64,000 nucleotides of DNA from Trichomonas tenax (Eukaryota > Parabasalia > Trichomonadida > Trichomonadidae), in contig JALKBU010004900.1 in NCBI GenBank assembly GCA_023091735.1, positions 1 through 64,000 of the forward strand, read 5' to 3'. The notes beneath the pieces were generated by a model, which was not told the DNA's origin, did no database searches, and saw only the letters and a list, made by a program, of their open reading frames with translations. Of this stretch, positions 9,725 through 20,060 are shown piece after piece. A program made the position numbers and the translations under genes. Each line of letters opens with the position of its first letter. Position 1 is the first letter of the stretch.

Positions 9725-11240
9725 ACATTGAGGTTTAAGTTTTTCTTATTCCTTAACTGATAATTATTTTGATATACAGAAAATATTTTTTAAAATATTC
9801 TTTATATATAATTAGATTTCTCGGGACCTTTTCGATATCAACTGATAGTTATATATGCAACTGCTTTACCAAATAAAAATTGGTGATTAATCGAGAAAAT
9901 GCTGTTTGTCTAAAATGAACATTCTTTGATCAATATCTCTTTATCTGTGAGTAATATAGAAAAGTGCAAAGGTAACATATATGTAATTTTAAATAGAGAT
10001 TAGAATGAATTGTATTTTGTAACATTTTGTTGAGTTTTTGCGATTTGCTAATAGTTCATTTCTTCGAATATTTGTTTTTATGCCTGGCTTATGTTCGACT
10101 TTCCCTCCCACTTCTTGGGGTGAGGATGGCCAAGGGGTCAAAACATCATGTTATCGGTAAATGAAAAGATCAGAGATTGACATTTCGAAATCTAGATTTT
10201 GGCAAATTTTATCATAAAAATTGCTGACTACATAGATTGTACATTCTATTTTCCTTCTTAGAATGTGATAAAAAGGTGTTAACGGTCGAAATTTAATTTT
10301 GACATGTAAAATCAAATCTGACATATTCCAAAGTTCAAATGATGTATTGATGTTTTTGCTCTATATATGTATATTATTCACTCAAAGTCTGCCTGATATT
10401 ATTCTTGAGATTTGCCGATTTATTTGCTGTGTAATCTAAGAAATATGACGATATTTATGTCGAAGAATATAATACCTAATGAATTCATGACGGGAAAAGC
10501 AGTCAATCAAGCTTTATTTGCAGCTTATATCAATGATAATAAAAATACCCTCTAATTTTGCTATATTTATTAAAATCATGACAAAAGCTAGTGCATACAA
10601 CACATTTTTGCTGAAAATGGCTAATTACATGTTTCCCTATATATAACTTTTAAATATCTATTATTTAATTTTTGATGAAAGCCCTTTTTTACAAGTATTT
10701 TAATATTTTGAATAAATTATAACTGGAAATTTATGAAAAATATACTCATTAAATCCATTATCACACTCACAGTTTAATAGTGGTCTTAATCAAGATGAGC
10801 TAGATCATTGATAGATAAAGAATAGAGCGATATAGGCCTTTCCAGTAGTTTGATATCTTCTCATATATTTATAATTGGGTGGATCTTTGTGATCTATGCA
10901 AAAGCACATTAATTTTGTTATTAAAATCCATATCTGAAACTTGTTTATCCCTATCTCGATGGTTGTTAAATATCATCTGGAAATGTCGATTGAGATGCAT
11001 AACAATTTAATCATTTTTGTGTGCAAAAACAATTCACTGAAGGAATAGGTTATGAGGAATTGGAAAAAATGTCTCAGATTTTTTCGAAATTTTTCAAGAT
11101 TTCGAAATTTTGCAAAATCATTTCTTTTTATTGTGATATACGGAATATTCACCAATTAGATTATATTTACCCGAAAGTCAAAAAAATGTGGTAAGACCAC
11201 GGTGTTTTACAAAAACTGCCTTAGCCACTTTCTTGATCTA
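9725..11240. other. 1.5-kb intergenic region
   Basis: No supported protein gene. It holds one TTTTGACATGTAAAATC motif near 10297. A short GC-richer island lies at about 10083-10146 (CTTCTTGGGGTGAGGATGG and neighbouring sequence), bounded by AT-rich DNA. The last bases before the next ATG hold CCACTTTCTTGATCTA, a possible Inr. Confidence 0.4.
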
Positions 11241-12599
11241 ATGGCTGCTAATATTTTCATTGGCGATCTTCCATATAACATAGGTGATACCTTCCTTAAG
11301 AACTTCCTTGGTGAATCCGGTACTGCTCCACCAACAAGTGTCATTCTTAAACAACACCAAGTTCTCAAATACTCCTTCGCTTTCGTCACATACGACAACC
11401 ACGAAGAAGCAGCCAAGGCCATTCGCGAGCTTAACTACACAAAGCTCGACGGTAAGCCAATTCGTATCTTGTGGGCCGACGCTGAGACAAAGAATCTCAT
11501 CAGGTCCGGCAAGGGCGCTCTCTTCATCAACGGCCTTGATGAAAGCATCGAGGTTTCCCAGCTCCATGATGCCTTCTCTAACTTTGGTGAAATCATCTCC
11601 TGCAAGATCCCATTAAGTCAATCAAAGTCCCGCGGATATGGTTACATCCAATTCAGAAGAGAAGAAGATGCTGAGAAGGCTAAGATCGAGCTCTCTGAAG
11701 CTTCCATCAATGGTAAGCCAATCAGCATTGAGCCATACAGAAAGCACAGCAGGAAGAACCCAGAAGATGACTACAAGAACGTTTACATCAAACCACTCCC
11801 AATCGATCAATTCAAGACAGACAACGATCTCAAAAAGATATTCGAGCAGTTCGGCCCAATCCAGAATCCACACCTTCAGCTTGATGCTAATGGCCAGCCA
11901 CTCGGTTTCGGTTTCTGCAACTTCGTTAACCACGAGGATGCTGTCAAGGCCGTTACAGCGCTTAACGGCAAGAAAATGTTCGGCGTTGAACTTCAGGTCA
12001 ACCGCTCCATGACAAAGTCTGAGCGTCTTGCATTCAACAACCGCAACCATCTTGAAAAGATGAACAAGTTCGCTAAGGAAACAGAAGGCCGTAACCTCTA
12101 CGTTAAGGGATTCTCCAAAGAGGTCACAGACGAGGAGTTCAACGCCTATTTCGCCAAGTGGGGTGAAATCGAGCGTTTTAAGATCGAACGTGATGAGCAC
12201 CGTGAGTCCAAGGGCTTCGGTTATGTCCTTTACAAGACAAAGGAAGCCGCTCAGCGTGCTATTTCCGACGCTATCCTCGAGCCACTTCACGGTGATAATC
12301 CATACCTCGCTATCTGGAAGACAAAGACAATTCGTGGCCGCGAGAAATCTAAGAAGGCTGTCCCACATGCACCAATTGCTCCAGAGATGGCTATGACCCC
12401 AATGGCCATGACACCACGTCCATTCGTTCCAAACCCAGATGATCCAAAGGAGCAATTGAAGCAGAAGTTAATTGCTCTTGGCCTCAGAGGCAAGGACCTC
12501 AAGGAAAGGCTTTCTTCAGTTTCCGAAATTCAGGCTAAGAAGCTTGGTGAAGATAATGATTTCTTCAACAGGTGGTACGATCTCAACAAGAAGATATAA
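11241..12599 (+). CDS. Four-RRM RNA-binding protein, PABP-like
   Basis: A 452-residue protein with four RNA-recognition motifs. The RNP2/RNP1 pairs are IFIGDL/YSFAFVTY, LFINGL/RGYGYIQF, VYIKPL/LGFGFCNF and LYVKGF/KGFGYVLY. The arrangement of four consecutive RRMs and a C-terminal linker rich in Pro and Met matches cytoplasmic poly(A)-binding proteins. The final helical block (PKEQLKQKLIALGLRGKDL) sits where an MLLE domain would be but lacks a clear KITGMLLE core. Codons are strongly C-ending, unlike most neighbours, which indicates high expression. The frame extends 39 bases upstream only from GTG; the MAANIFIGDL start places RNP2 where PABPs have it. The stop codon overlaps TAAA. Confidence 0.85.
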   Translation: MAANIFIGDLPYNIGDTFLKNFLGESGTAPPTSVILKQHQVLKYSFAFVTYDNHEEAAKAIRELNYTKLDGKPIRILWADAETKNLIRSGKGALFINGLDESIEVSQLHDAFSNFGEIISCKIPLSQSKSRGYGYIQFRREEDAEKAKIELSEASINGKPISIEPYRKHSRKNPEDDYKNVYIKPLPIDQFKTDNDLKKIFEQFGPIQNPHLQLDANGQPLGFGFCNFVNHEDAVKAVTALNGKKMFGVELQVNRSMTKSERLAFNNRNHLEKMNKFAKETEGRNLYVKGFSKEVTDEEFNAYFAKWGEIERFKIERDEHRESKGFGYVLYKTKEAAQRAISDAILEPLHGDNPYLAIWKTKTIRGREKSKKAVPHAPIAPEMAMTPMAMTPRPFVPNPDDPKEQLKQKLIALGLRGKDLKERLSSVSEIQAKKLGEDNDFFNRWYDLNKKI

Positions 12600-12664
12600 A
12601 TTTGATTTTGATACAATAAAGATTAAGATTACATATTATCTTAAAATCGACCTTCCTATTTGTC

Positions 12665-12886
12665 TTAAAGGTGCACTTCGACCAATTTAACACCCTCTCA
12701 AATTCTAAAGTTATTTTGTTTTTATTGGGAAAAATGCGAAAATAAAAATAGAATTTTTTTTTAACTTTTCGAGTAAATATATATCACAATGGTAATATCA
12801 AATATGCTCCATGATAAAAAAGATCCAAAACTTGATTTAAATCAGATTTTGGAAATATATTTTTTATCGGCGAAGTGCACCCTTAA
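12665..12886. mobile_element. MITE-like element with TTAA target duplications
   Basis: The 214-bp non-coding element at 12669-12882 is flanked by TTAA on both sides (12665-12668 and 12883-12886). Its ends are inverted: AGGTGCACTTCG on the left, and CGAAGTGCACCC on the right (reverse complement GGGTGCACTTCG), 11 of 12 matching. TTAA duplications are the hallmark of piggyBac-type transposition. The interior has no coding potential. It lies just past the 3' end of the RRM gene. Confidence 0.55.
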
Positions 12887-13030
12887 CCCCAAACAACTGA
12901 AAAGCTATGTGACATTTTTGTAAACCTCAGAAAGACAACTTAATTCATATTGACTTGGTTAGTACGCATTAAGAGAAACAAAAAGATATGATTTCTAACA
13001 TTATAAGGCTTTGTAAAATCCGACGCTAAT

Positions 13031-13041
13031 CTCATTTTTTT
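13031..13041 (+). promoter_or_regulatory. Initiator (Inr)-like element
   Basis: TCATTTTTTTT sits 7 bases before the ATG at 13048 and matches the trichomonad initiator TCA-pyrimidine-T/A, with the A as the predicted transcription start. Confidence 0.5.
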
Positions 13042-13047
13042 TCTGAA

Positions 13048-14235
13048 ATGAGTGGGTCTGTCCTGAAGGAAGGCTGGGGCACGAAAATGGGCGGCTTTTG
13101 GAAGACTTGGAAGAGGCGTTGGTTCGTGCTCACAGATGGGATTTTGGAGTATTCCAAACAACCGGGCGTTTTACCACAAGGAACTATAAACATTTTAGAG
13201 TCCCTCGACATCAGACCGTCAAAGGACTGCAAGAAGCAGCCAGCTTTTGAGATTGTCTGCCCTCATAGAACTTATTATATCGTCACCGATAGAGAAAGTG
13301 AAGTCGGTGAATGGGTCCAGGTCCTTAATAACGTCAGGCTGAATAAAGTCGGGAACAAGACAAACAAAACACCGTCAGATTACCAAATCATCAGATACCT
13401 CAAACATGGAATACATTCGACTGTTTTGGAGGTCAAAGACACAACAAATGATAAAACATACATCGCCAAGCGTTACCCGATAGAATCTGCGAATAATCAG
13501 CAAAAAATTATCGAAAAATACAGAAATTCTCTTCTTGGAAAGGACATTCCATATGTTTGCAAGCTCGTTGACATAGTCCAGGATGAAGAGTGCATATTGT
13601 TCATATGTGAACAAATGTCTACAAATCTTCAAAATGTGATCCGAAAGAACCAAATTGGATCTCAAATTGCAGACTCATTGTTCGGAGAAATACTCACTGG
13701 ACTCAAAAATCTTCACCAATTAGATATAGTTTATGGAGATTTTCATATTTCAAATGTTTTAATCGATTATCATGGTCATATTTCACTTTCGTTACCAGGG
13801 TTCATCTTCCCAATGAATCCCAATCAAGAAAGATATATTGCATATATGTCTCCTGAATACATTAATTCACAGCCGATTTCACCAAAGTCAGATTTTTGGT
13901 CAGCTGCAGTTATTTTGTTCCAGCTCTATGCAGGCTATGTACCATTTGTCTCGTGTGATATCGAGTCATTAAAACAGGAGATAAATAATGCGATCTATTT
14001 TCCAAACATGATTCCTGTCGAAAAGCAGGAGAAGCTGAAGAAGGCGCTTGATCCAAAGTTAGAGGAAGGTGCCCTTAACGATTCTACGATTCAGCTCTCA
14101 AATGTTGATTCGCCAACATTTTTAGTTGATCATATTCCAAAGCAATCTGATAACAAGAAGCCTCTAGACCTCCAGGATTCGAACACAATTTTGATTATAT
14201 TTTCAAAAGGAAGCGCTTTTGTTGATGGATTCTAA
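13048..14235 (+). CDS. PH domain plus degenerate kinase domain (pseudokinase)
   Basis: A 395-residue protein. Residues about 5-105 are a PH domain (KEGWGTKMGGFWKTWKRRWF start, WVQVLNN final helix) that would bind phosphoinositides. Residues about 112-310 have a protein-kinase fold but with broken catalytic signatures. The Gly-rich loop is KHGIHSTV; the VAIK lysine survives (YIAKRY, about residue 143); HRD reads YGD (about 228) with the following Asn kept; DFG is replaced by LPG (about 248). An MSPEY motif and DFWSAAVILFQL are still recognisable. The order PH then kinase is that of AKT-type kinases, but loss of the DFG Asp suggests a scaffold. TCATTTTTTTT lies just upstream of the ATG, a textbook trichomonad Inr. 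Confidence 0.8.
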   Translation: MSGSVLKEGWGTKMGGFWKTWKRRWFVLTDGILEYSKQPGVLPQGTINILESLDIRPSKDCKKQPAFEIVCPHRTYYIVTDRESEVGEWVQVLNNVRLNKVGNKTNKTPSDYQIIRYLKHGIHSTVLEVKDTTNDKTYIAKRYPIESANNQQKIIEKYRNSLLGKDIPYVCKLVDIVQDEECILFICEQMSTNLQNVIRKNQIGSQIADSLFGEILTGLKNLHQLDIVYGDFHISNVLIDYHGHISLSLPGFIFPMNPNQERYIAYMSPEYINSQPISPKSDFWSAAVILFQLYAGYVPFVSCDIESLKQEINNAIYFPNMIPVEKQEKLKKALDPKLEEGALNDSTIQLSNVDSPTFLVDHIPKQSDNKKPLDLQDSNTILIIFSKGSAFVDGF

Positions 14236-14295
14236 TTTTTTTTTGTATTTTCAAAACATAATGTTCATAAGCGATTAAAACAATTTATACAAATA

Positions 14296-16866
14296 TTAAT
14301 TATTGGATGATTTCTTTTTCGGAACTTCAAAAGGTTTATCATCCTTGATAGAGTCGAAAACGGAATCGAAAGTAAATTCGTTTTCCAAAGATTCCCATAT
14401 TTCCTCACCGATAGAAGGAAGCGATGGAAGTGGGAAAGCCCACTTATCAGCTGACGAAGATGTTTTACGGTGTTTCTTCCTTTCCCTCAAACTTCTAATT
14501 GGAATATCTGCTTGGTTATCATTTTGAGGTAATGTCGGAGGCTCAACATTTAAGTCGCCAGCATTGGCTATTGTTGACCTCATATTTGAAACATCACCGC
14601 CATCGCTCATGCATTGGGGATCTTGAACATGATCTAGCATTTTCGGTGATATAGGAACGGATCTATTTCGTCGTTTTGAAGACATCGGGGCAACATAATC
14701 ATCTTCTTGCTCATCAACAAATATAGAAACATGCTTCCGCATTCTAGGTGACTGCGGTGCGTTTGTCCAATCAATCTTTGTCTGGATCTTCTGCCTTCTA
14801 CGTTTTGTCTTGTAAGGACGAAATAGTTCTTTTGTTGGACTTGGAATGACAATATCTTCAGCAGGCTGAGCAGTGAAATTGAAAATTTCTGCCGATTTTG
14901 CATATCCAAGTTCGAATAATCTTTTGTTCGCATCAAGACTGCGGAAATTGTTATACCCTATACCAGTTGAGTCAATGTAGCTTGGAAACCTTGGTTCTCT
15001 TTCATCGAGGAAAACAGACAAGGAATTAATATCATTGTCATTTGTTGAATTCAAGTTCATGGTATTATAAAATTCCAATAACAAGTTATCCTTATCTTCC
15101 TCAGCTTGTGACGCAATGAGTATAGCATCTGTTAAAGGAAATGATAAAAAAACTTGACTATTAGCCGTAGCTTCTAGGAACTCTTTGAAGACAGGGAGAG
15201 ATTCAGGATATAATCCATCTGCAACTAAGACTTGAAGATTCGATTCGAGTAAGTCTTGAACAAATATAATGGAGTCATCTCCACCTCCGTTATACGATAC
15301 ATCCAAGTAATATAAGTGTGAGTTCATTACTGCTTCAACAATCACAGAAATCAGTGATTCTAAAACCATATATTTTCGACCTCTAATCGAGAGAGATCCC
15401 AGGTTTGAAGCACTACTGATATAATATGCGAATTGCTGGACAATATCAGGAGTGGAAGATCGAAAGCAGTAATTAACAGATAAATATGATAAATCCTCAT
15501 TGGCGAGAAGAAAATCAATTAAATTTTTGTTCACTGGGTTTTTATCCCAAACTAATGAGCAAACTGTTCTTAGGGTTGTTTGCTGAAGATAATTAAAGAA
15601 ACAGTCCCAATCCTTTGCTGTGGACTTTGCATTGATAGCTGATATCCTCACACTTTTTTCTTGATAGTTATTCTCTAGCATCTTAAAAAAGTGTGTCATT
15701 CCTTCGTCCATCCATTCAATATTATCTACACATATTGATTCAAGATTTGGGGGTAATGTGGTTGAGTCTAACGAAGCAACATCGATATTATTATTTGCAG
15801 ATAAATTTATCGATGTTAAGTTTGATAATTTATATTTGGATATAGATGACAACACATCAGCAATATCCAGGTCGCATTTTTCAAGAGAAAGAACGCGAAT
15901 ATTTGGTATATTTGGAAAGATTAAAGAGAGTCGAATGTTTGATGAGAAATCTAAATTCAGATATATCAATATATCTCCAATTCGACTATTTATGAATTCG
16001 TTACAGAAGAATTTCATGTTTTCATCAAGAATCGCTTTCTGAAAGCCTAAAGATCTGATTTCTTTTGCAATCACAACTTCTTTCAAATGATTTAGTTGTG
16101 AATCTGAAAAGGCTGAGTTTGAAAATGTTAATCCTTGGAGATTTATATTATTATTTTTCATTATATGATTGAGATAAACATTAAACGATCCTGTGGCTTT
16201 TCCGTTTATATGTATGTGTTGCAAATTTGACTTTTCACGTGATATATATGAAGCTTGATGAAAAAGATCAAATCCTTGTATTTTGTTGAGTTCAACACTC
16301 ACCACATTCTTTATCAGCGGAAGAATGTCGCAAAGTATCGGAAGTATCGACTTTTGATTGTTAAATTGTCGAAGAGAGACAAAAGTCTGTGAAAATATTA
16401 GGAAAACTGTTAAACTAATTTGTATCTCGTGATTCCACTCTATGTTTTTTAGTTTAGAAAATATGTTTGCACGTGAGAGAATTGATTCTGTGGTTGGTTC
16501 AAAAATTATATTTTTGTATGGTGTAAATCCAAGAGAAAGAAGTTCATTTGGCTTTAGAATTCGCTGAATTGCTTCTGATATTGCCATCAGTATCTGATTA
16601 ATTTCTTCAGAGAAGCAATTAAATTTGGTATTTCCAAAACTTAACTGTATATTGTATGCAGAATACTTAAAATCAGATATCTCTAGCCATGGAAACTGAT
16701 ATAAAAGTTTCGATTCTGCAATTTGGTAGAATAAAATATAAGGTGATGTGCAAATGATGATCAAATCAACAGCATTTTTGGCCAATGATATCTCTTGGAC
16801 TATACCAACATACGTAGGCTCCAGACCTTTATCCTTTGCATCCGAAATAGCAGAGGAAAAAGTCAT
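14296..16866 (-). CDS. CARMIL-like PH-LRR protein
   Basis: An 856-residue protein. Residues about 15-110 resemble the CARMIL-type PH-like domain. Residues about 160-560 are leucine-rich repeats of the ribonuclease-inhibitor style (for example LSNLTSINLSANNNIDVASL and YYLDVSYNGGGDDSI). The C-terminal 250 residues are disordered and basic, with RRRQKIQTK, SSKRRNRSVP and RSLRERKKHRK patches. CARMILs bind actin capping protein and regulate actin assembly at membranes; a similar cortical actin role is inferred. A capping-protein-interaction motif was not identified. The gene is divergent from the 17038 gene, with a 170-base spacer. A shorter paralogue lies at 50528-52684. Confidence 0.75.
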   Translation of the reverse strand: MTFSSAISDAKDKGLEPTYVGIVQEISLAKNAVDLIIICTSPYILFYQIAESKLLYQFPWLEISDFKYSAYNIQLSFGNTKFNCFSEEINQILMAISEAIQRILKPNELLSLGFTPYKNIIFEPTTESILSRANIFSKLKNIEWNHEIQISLTVFLIFSQTFVSLRQFNNQKSILPILCDILPLIKNVVSVELNKIQGFDLFHQASYISREKSNLQHIHINGKATGSFNVYLNHIMKNNNINLQGLTFSNSAFSDSQLNHLKEVVIAKEIRSLGFQKAILDENMKFFCNEFINSRIGDILIYLNLDFSSNIRLSLIFPNIPNIRVLSLEKCDLDIADVLSSISKYKLSNLTSINLSANNNIDVASLDSTTLPPNLESICVDNIEWMDEGMTHFFKMLENNYQEKSVRISAINAKSTAKDWDCFFNYLQQTTLRTVCSLVWDKNPVNKNLIDFLLANEDLSYLSVNYCFRSSTPDIVQQFAYYISSASNLGSLSIRGRKYMVLESLISVIVEAVMNSHLYYLDVSYNGGGDDSIIFVQDLLESNLQVLVADGLYPESLPVFKEFLEATANSQVFLSFPLTDAILIASQAEEDKDNLLLEFYNTMNLNSTNDNDINSLSVFLDEREPRFPSYIDSTGIGYNNFRSLDANKRLFELGYAKSAEIFNFTAQPAEDIVIPSPTKELFRPYKTKRRRQKIQTKIDWTNAPQSPRMRKHVSIFVDEQEDDYVAPMSSKRRNRSVPISPKMLDHVQDPQCMSDGGDVSNMRSTIANAGDLNVEPPTLPQNDNQADIPIRSLRERKKHRKTSSSADKWAFPLPSLPSIGEEIWESLENEFTFDSVFDSIKDDKPFEVPKKKSSNN

Positions 16867-17037
16867 TCATTCACGTTTATTATAAAAATGAAGGGGTTTG
16901 ATATTAAATAAAAGGGGTTCGTTACAAAAATTAAATCCAAAAATTAAAAATGGCCAAAAAAATCGCTTTTTATTGAAAAATTATAGGGCCGTGAAAACTT
17001 TAAAAGGGGAAATAATTGTTCGTTTTTTATTTGAAAA
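16867..17037. promoter_or_regulatory. Divergent promoter with AAGGGG motifs
   Basis: A 171-base spacer between two divergent starts. It holds GAAGGGGTTTG, AAATAAAAGGGGTTCG and AAAAGGGGAAATAA. Similar AAATAAA...GGGG words precede several other starts in the window. Confidence 0.4.
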
Positions 17038-18672
17038 ATGGATGATGATGAGTATAATGCGCCTGCTGCGGGAGCTATAAGGCCATACCAGGCGCCACCT
17101 CCGCCTCAGGCAGTAGATCCAGTACTGGATTCGAAGGCGATGCAACTAGAAACTGAAATACGACAACAAAATTCCTCAATTAAATCGATTTTAGAAAGTT
17201 TGAAGCATATGGAGTCTTCCCAGCTGCCGAGCATGGCAACAACACTCCAAAATCTGAGAACTTCCATAGAAAGAGTCGTTGTTGCTGATATACCGAATGC
17301 TGTTAAACCTGTTGAAGACGATGTAACACGCGTCAGGCAGAAGTTTGATAAGTTTTCTGGCGAAGCGCAGAATAAATTGCAGTTTTTAAATGAAAAATTA
17401 GCTGATGCGTCATCAAATATTGGACAAGTGCTTCAGAGGTACGGAGACTTGACGACAACAACAAGAACAAACGTCGCCGAAATTGATGCCGAGCTTCAGA
17501 GACAAAGAGATACATTAGATAACGCTTCTGCACGTTTGAACGGCTTAGAAGCAGGAATGGGACAAGCCGATGAGATCTTGAGATCACTCAGAACAGAAAT
17601 ACAAAACTTAACAAGAGCTTTTAACGAAAAACTTTCTCAATTCCAAGGTGAAACAATAGCTTCATTTGGAGCTACATCTGCATCGCTTGGAGCTGCTCTT
17701 AAGAACGAATCCAAGGTCCGCCAGCAAACAATGCAGCAGATTCAAAAGCAAGTTAATGATGTCAATAGACAAACAACAGATGTCGTTTCTAAAATGCTTG
17801 CTTTCCTAACAACAACAAAGAATCAGTACCAGTCATCACTCATGGCTCTGTCTAAGGCTGCCAAAGAAGGTTTAATTTCGTGCAGCTCTTCCTCCGCTGA
17901 TGGATTTGGACAGCTTGCATCAAGAATGGACCAATTCGTTGCTGATAGTAATGCGCAGTTTTCCACACTTGAAAGTGATGTTAATTCGACAATTCAAGCT
18001 CTCAAGAATCATATCGTTACTACAAGCCAAGGCCTTGAAGCCGCTCTCAACTCTGTTTCACAGTCGCGCGTTAACAGTGAGCAGGACATCGTGGCCCGTT
18101 ATGATGAACTCAAGACATCTTTAACACAGCAATTACAACAGCAGTCTGAGAGAATGGAGAACCTTGTCAATCAGACTGTTGCTAACTGCACTAGCGAGCT
18201 TGACAGAATTACTGGAACAGTTAAAACACAGTTGGCTGAAGTCAGACAGCAGATCGAGCGTGTTCAGCGATTAGAGGCTCGTCTTAATGCTGTGAACAAT
18301 GCTGCTGTACAGACAAGATCACAGCTTGCAGAACAAATCAACCAGATTTCACAGAGGTACACAGAACTCACATCATCCGTCGAAAGACTTCAAGGAGATT
18401 TCAGAAAGAAAGTCGACGAGGTTGAGACGAGAATTGAGCTCTTTGAGGCCCCAGAAAGCAGGCCAAACTATGCAACAAAGAAGGAGCTTGGTGATGTTAT
18501 CCAAAGAACTCAGCAGATGTTTGATGGAAGGTTCGAAGAAATCGAACAACAAATCGGTCAAGTTTTTGGACATATATCAGAGTTGACTTTGAAAGGCACA
18601 AAGAAACCGACTTCAGCCGGAGAACCCGGCGCGGAAATCCTCAACAAACTTGTTAGTGAACAAAACAAATAA
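17038..18672 (+). CDS. Coiled-coil protein, likely cytoskeletal
   Basis: A 544-residue protein. It has an acidic start (MDDDEYN), a short Pro-rich segment (YQAPPPPQA) and then almost continuous coiled coil from about residue 33 to 515, rich in Q, E, L, S and T, with a short basic tail. There is no signal peptide, TM or enzymatic motif. The long parallel-rod composition resembles trichomonad filament proteins, but no homologue can be named. Codons are moderately C-ending, which fits an abundant structural protein. It starts 12 bases after a run of T and is divergent from the CARMIL-like gene. The stop codon overlaps TAAA. Confidence 0.75.
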   Translation: MDDDEYNAPAAGAIRPYQAPPPPQAVDPVLDSKAMQLETEIRQQNSSIKSILESLKHMESSQLPSMATTLQNLRTSIERVVVADIPNAVKPVEDDVTRVRQKFDKFSGEAQNKLQFLNEKLADASSNIGQVLQRYGDLTTTTRTNVAEIDAELQRQRDTLDNASARLNGLEAGMGQADEILRSLRTEIQNLTRAFNEKLSQFQGETIASFGATSASLGAALKNESKVRQQTMQQIQKQVNDVNRQTTDVVSKMLAFLTTTKNQYQSSLMALSKAAKEGLISCSSSSADGFGQLASRMDQFVADSNAQFSTLESDVNSTIQALKNHIVTTSQGLEAALNSVSQSRVNSEQDIVARYDELKTSLTQQLQQQSERMENLVNQTVANCTSELDRITGTVKTQLAEVRQQIERVQRLEARLNAVNNAAVQTRSQLAEQINQISQRYTELTSSVERLQGDFRKKVDEVETRIELFEAPESRPNYATKKELGDVIQRTQQMFDGRFEEIEQQIGQVFGHISELTLKGTKKPTSAGEPGAEILNKLVSEQNK

Positions 18673-19037
18673 ATTATGTATTTTAATCTATGAAATTATA
18701 TCATTCATGTATTTTTAATCCACCAAGAATAATATGATATAATTTAAAATACTTTGATATATTGAAATAATTAACAAATTTTAGAAAGTATTTTGATTCT
18801 TACATGTAATGATGGTGTTGGTTCTTTTTGGCATTTCTGTGCGTTCCCTCTGTAAACATGGCAAGTTGTCAAGTCGGTATTATTGATCCCAATCTCTCAA
18901 TTCGATGAATTCCAAAATGAAATTGCCAAAAATGAAAACTTTTTCATAGAATATTCATAAAATCACCCGAGATGACTATTGATCCAATAAAAAGTTCCAT
19001 GTAAACAAGGCGTTTTTTTCTAAACGGCAAAAAACGC
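18673..19037. promoter_or_regulatory. Intergenic with start-proximal hairpin
   Basis: The last part holds TCCATGTAAAC (18996-19006). A perfect 9-bp inverted repeat also lies here, GCGTTTTTT (19010-19018) and AAAAAACGC (19029-19037), ending exactly at the CK2 ATG. No gene was seen. Confidence 0.4.
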
Positions 19038-20060
19038 ATGGACTACGATCACAACAATGTGCTAATATCGGTGTCGAAAGTCTATGCAGATGTCAACCAG
19101 CAGAAGGGCCCTGATTGGTACGATCACAAATCTTACGAGCCACAGTGGAGTCTCCCCGATCATTACTCACTTATGAAGAAAGTCGGGCGAGGAAAATACT
19201 CTACTGTTTTCAAGGCGATGCATAAAAGAAGGACTGAATGCGCAATTAAAATATTAGTTCCATTAGATCCTAAACGTTATCTTCGAGAAATTAAAATTTT
19301 AACAAACCTCGCAGGACAGAAAAACATTGTCAGATTGCTCGATCTCGTCAAGGACCCAATGACTGGAATCTATTCGTTCGTTTTTGAGTGGGTAGATTTC
19401 TATGATTGGCGTTCATTATACACATCTTTCACAATAGACGACATTAGGCTTTATATGTATAAATTATTATGTTCACTTGACACTGCACACTCGAATGGCA
19501 TCATGCACCGCGACATAAAACCACAGAATATCGCTATAGACAAAGAACACAGAAGGCTGAGACTCTTGGACTGGGGTCTTGCAGACTTCTATCATCCAAA
19601 ACAGAAATATAACTCTCACGTTGCTACTAGAGTCTTCAAACCGCCGGAGCTTTTGATTTGTTATCCTTATTACGATTATTCGATGGATATATGGTCTGCT
19701 GGCCTCACATTCTCGATTATGATGTTCAAGAGGATTGTTGTAGAGTGCGGAGAAGATGATCCAGACCAGCTGTTGAAAGTTGCAGATTTAGTCGGTGGAT
19801 CAGGCATTTTGAACTACGCTGACAGCCTTGGTGTTGAGCTTGACGACAGAACAAGGCAGCAATTGCTGAGAAGACAAGGAACAGGCTGGGATAAGCACAG
19901 ACAGAAAATATCTCCTGAACTGTGCCCACCTGAAGCCTTGGATCTCCTCAACAGGATGATGACCATCGACCATCGTGAGCGTATTACCGCTAGAGATGCG
20001 ATGAAGCATGCTTTCTTCAAACCGCTCCTTGAGCCTCTGAACCGTCATGGAAAAATGTGA
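19038..20060 (+). CDS. CK2A: Casein kinase 2 catalytic (alpha) subunit
   Basis: A 340-residue serine/threonine kinase, the usual CK2 alpha length. It has the family-specific DWG in place of DFG (about residue 178), HRDIKPQN (about 156), and an activation segment ADFYHPKQKYNSHVATRVFK, very close to the CK2 sequence. The Gly loop is GRGKYSTV and the catalytic Lys is in CAIKIL. The N-terminal SVSKVYADVNQQKGPDWYDH corresponds to the CK2 segment that packs on the activation loop and keeps the enzyme constitutively active. CK2 phosphorylates acidic Ser/Thr sites on many nuclear and cytoplasmic proteins. A 9-bp hairpin sits right before the ATG. The gene ends with TGA. Confidence 0.95.
   Translation: MDYDHNNVLISVSKVYADVNQQKGPDWYDHKSYEPQWSLPDHYSLMKKVGRGKYSTVFKAMHKRRTECAIKILVPLDPKRYLREIKILTNLAGQKNIVRLLDLVKDPMTGIYSFVFEWVDFYDWRSLYTSFTIDDIRLYMYKLLCSLDTAHSNGIMHRDIKPQNIAIDKEHRRLRLLDWGLADFYHPKQKYNSHVATRVFKPPELLICYPYYDYSMDIWSAGLTFSIMMFKRIVVECGEDDPDQLLKVADLVGGSGILNYADSLGVELDDRTRQQLLRRQGTGWDKHRQKISPELCPPEALDLLNRMMTIDHRERITARDAMKHAFFKPLLEPLNRHGKM

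Noticed and set aside
11186..11240. ATG TGG followed by GTAAGA before the RRM gene, possible short exon and intron
   Set aside because: No ACTAAC-type branch/3' site precedes the in-frame ATG; a simple ATG at 11241 explains the gene.
11622..12455. A 277-residue open frame antisense to the RRM gene
   Set aside because: It is the mirror of a GC-richer, strongly codon-biased gene; its Trp/Leu/Val-rich translation is typical of antisense shadows.
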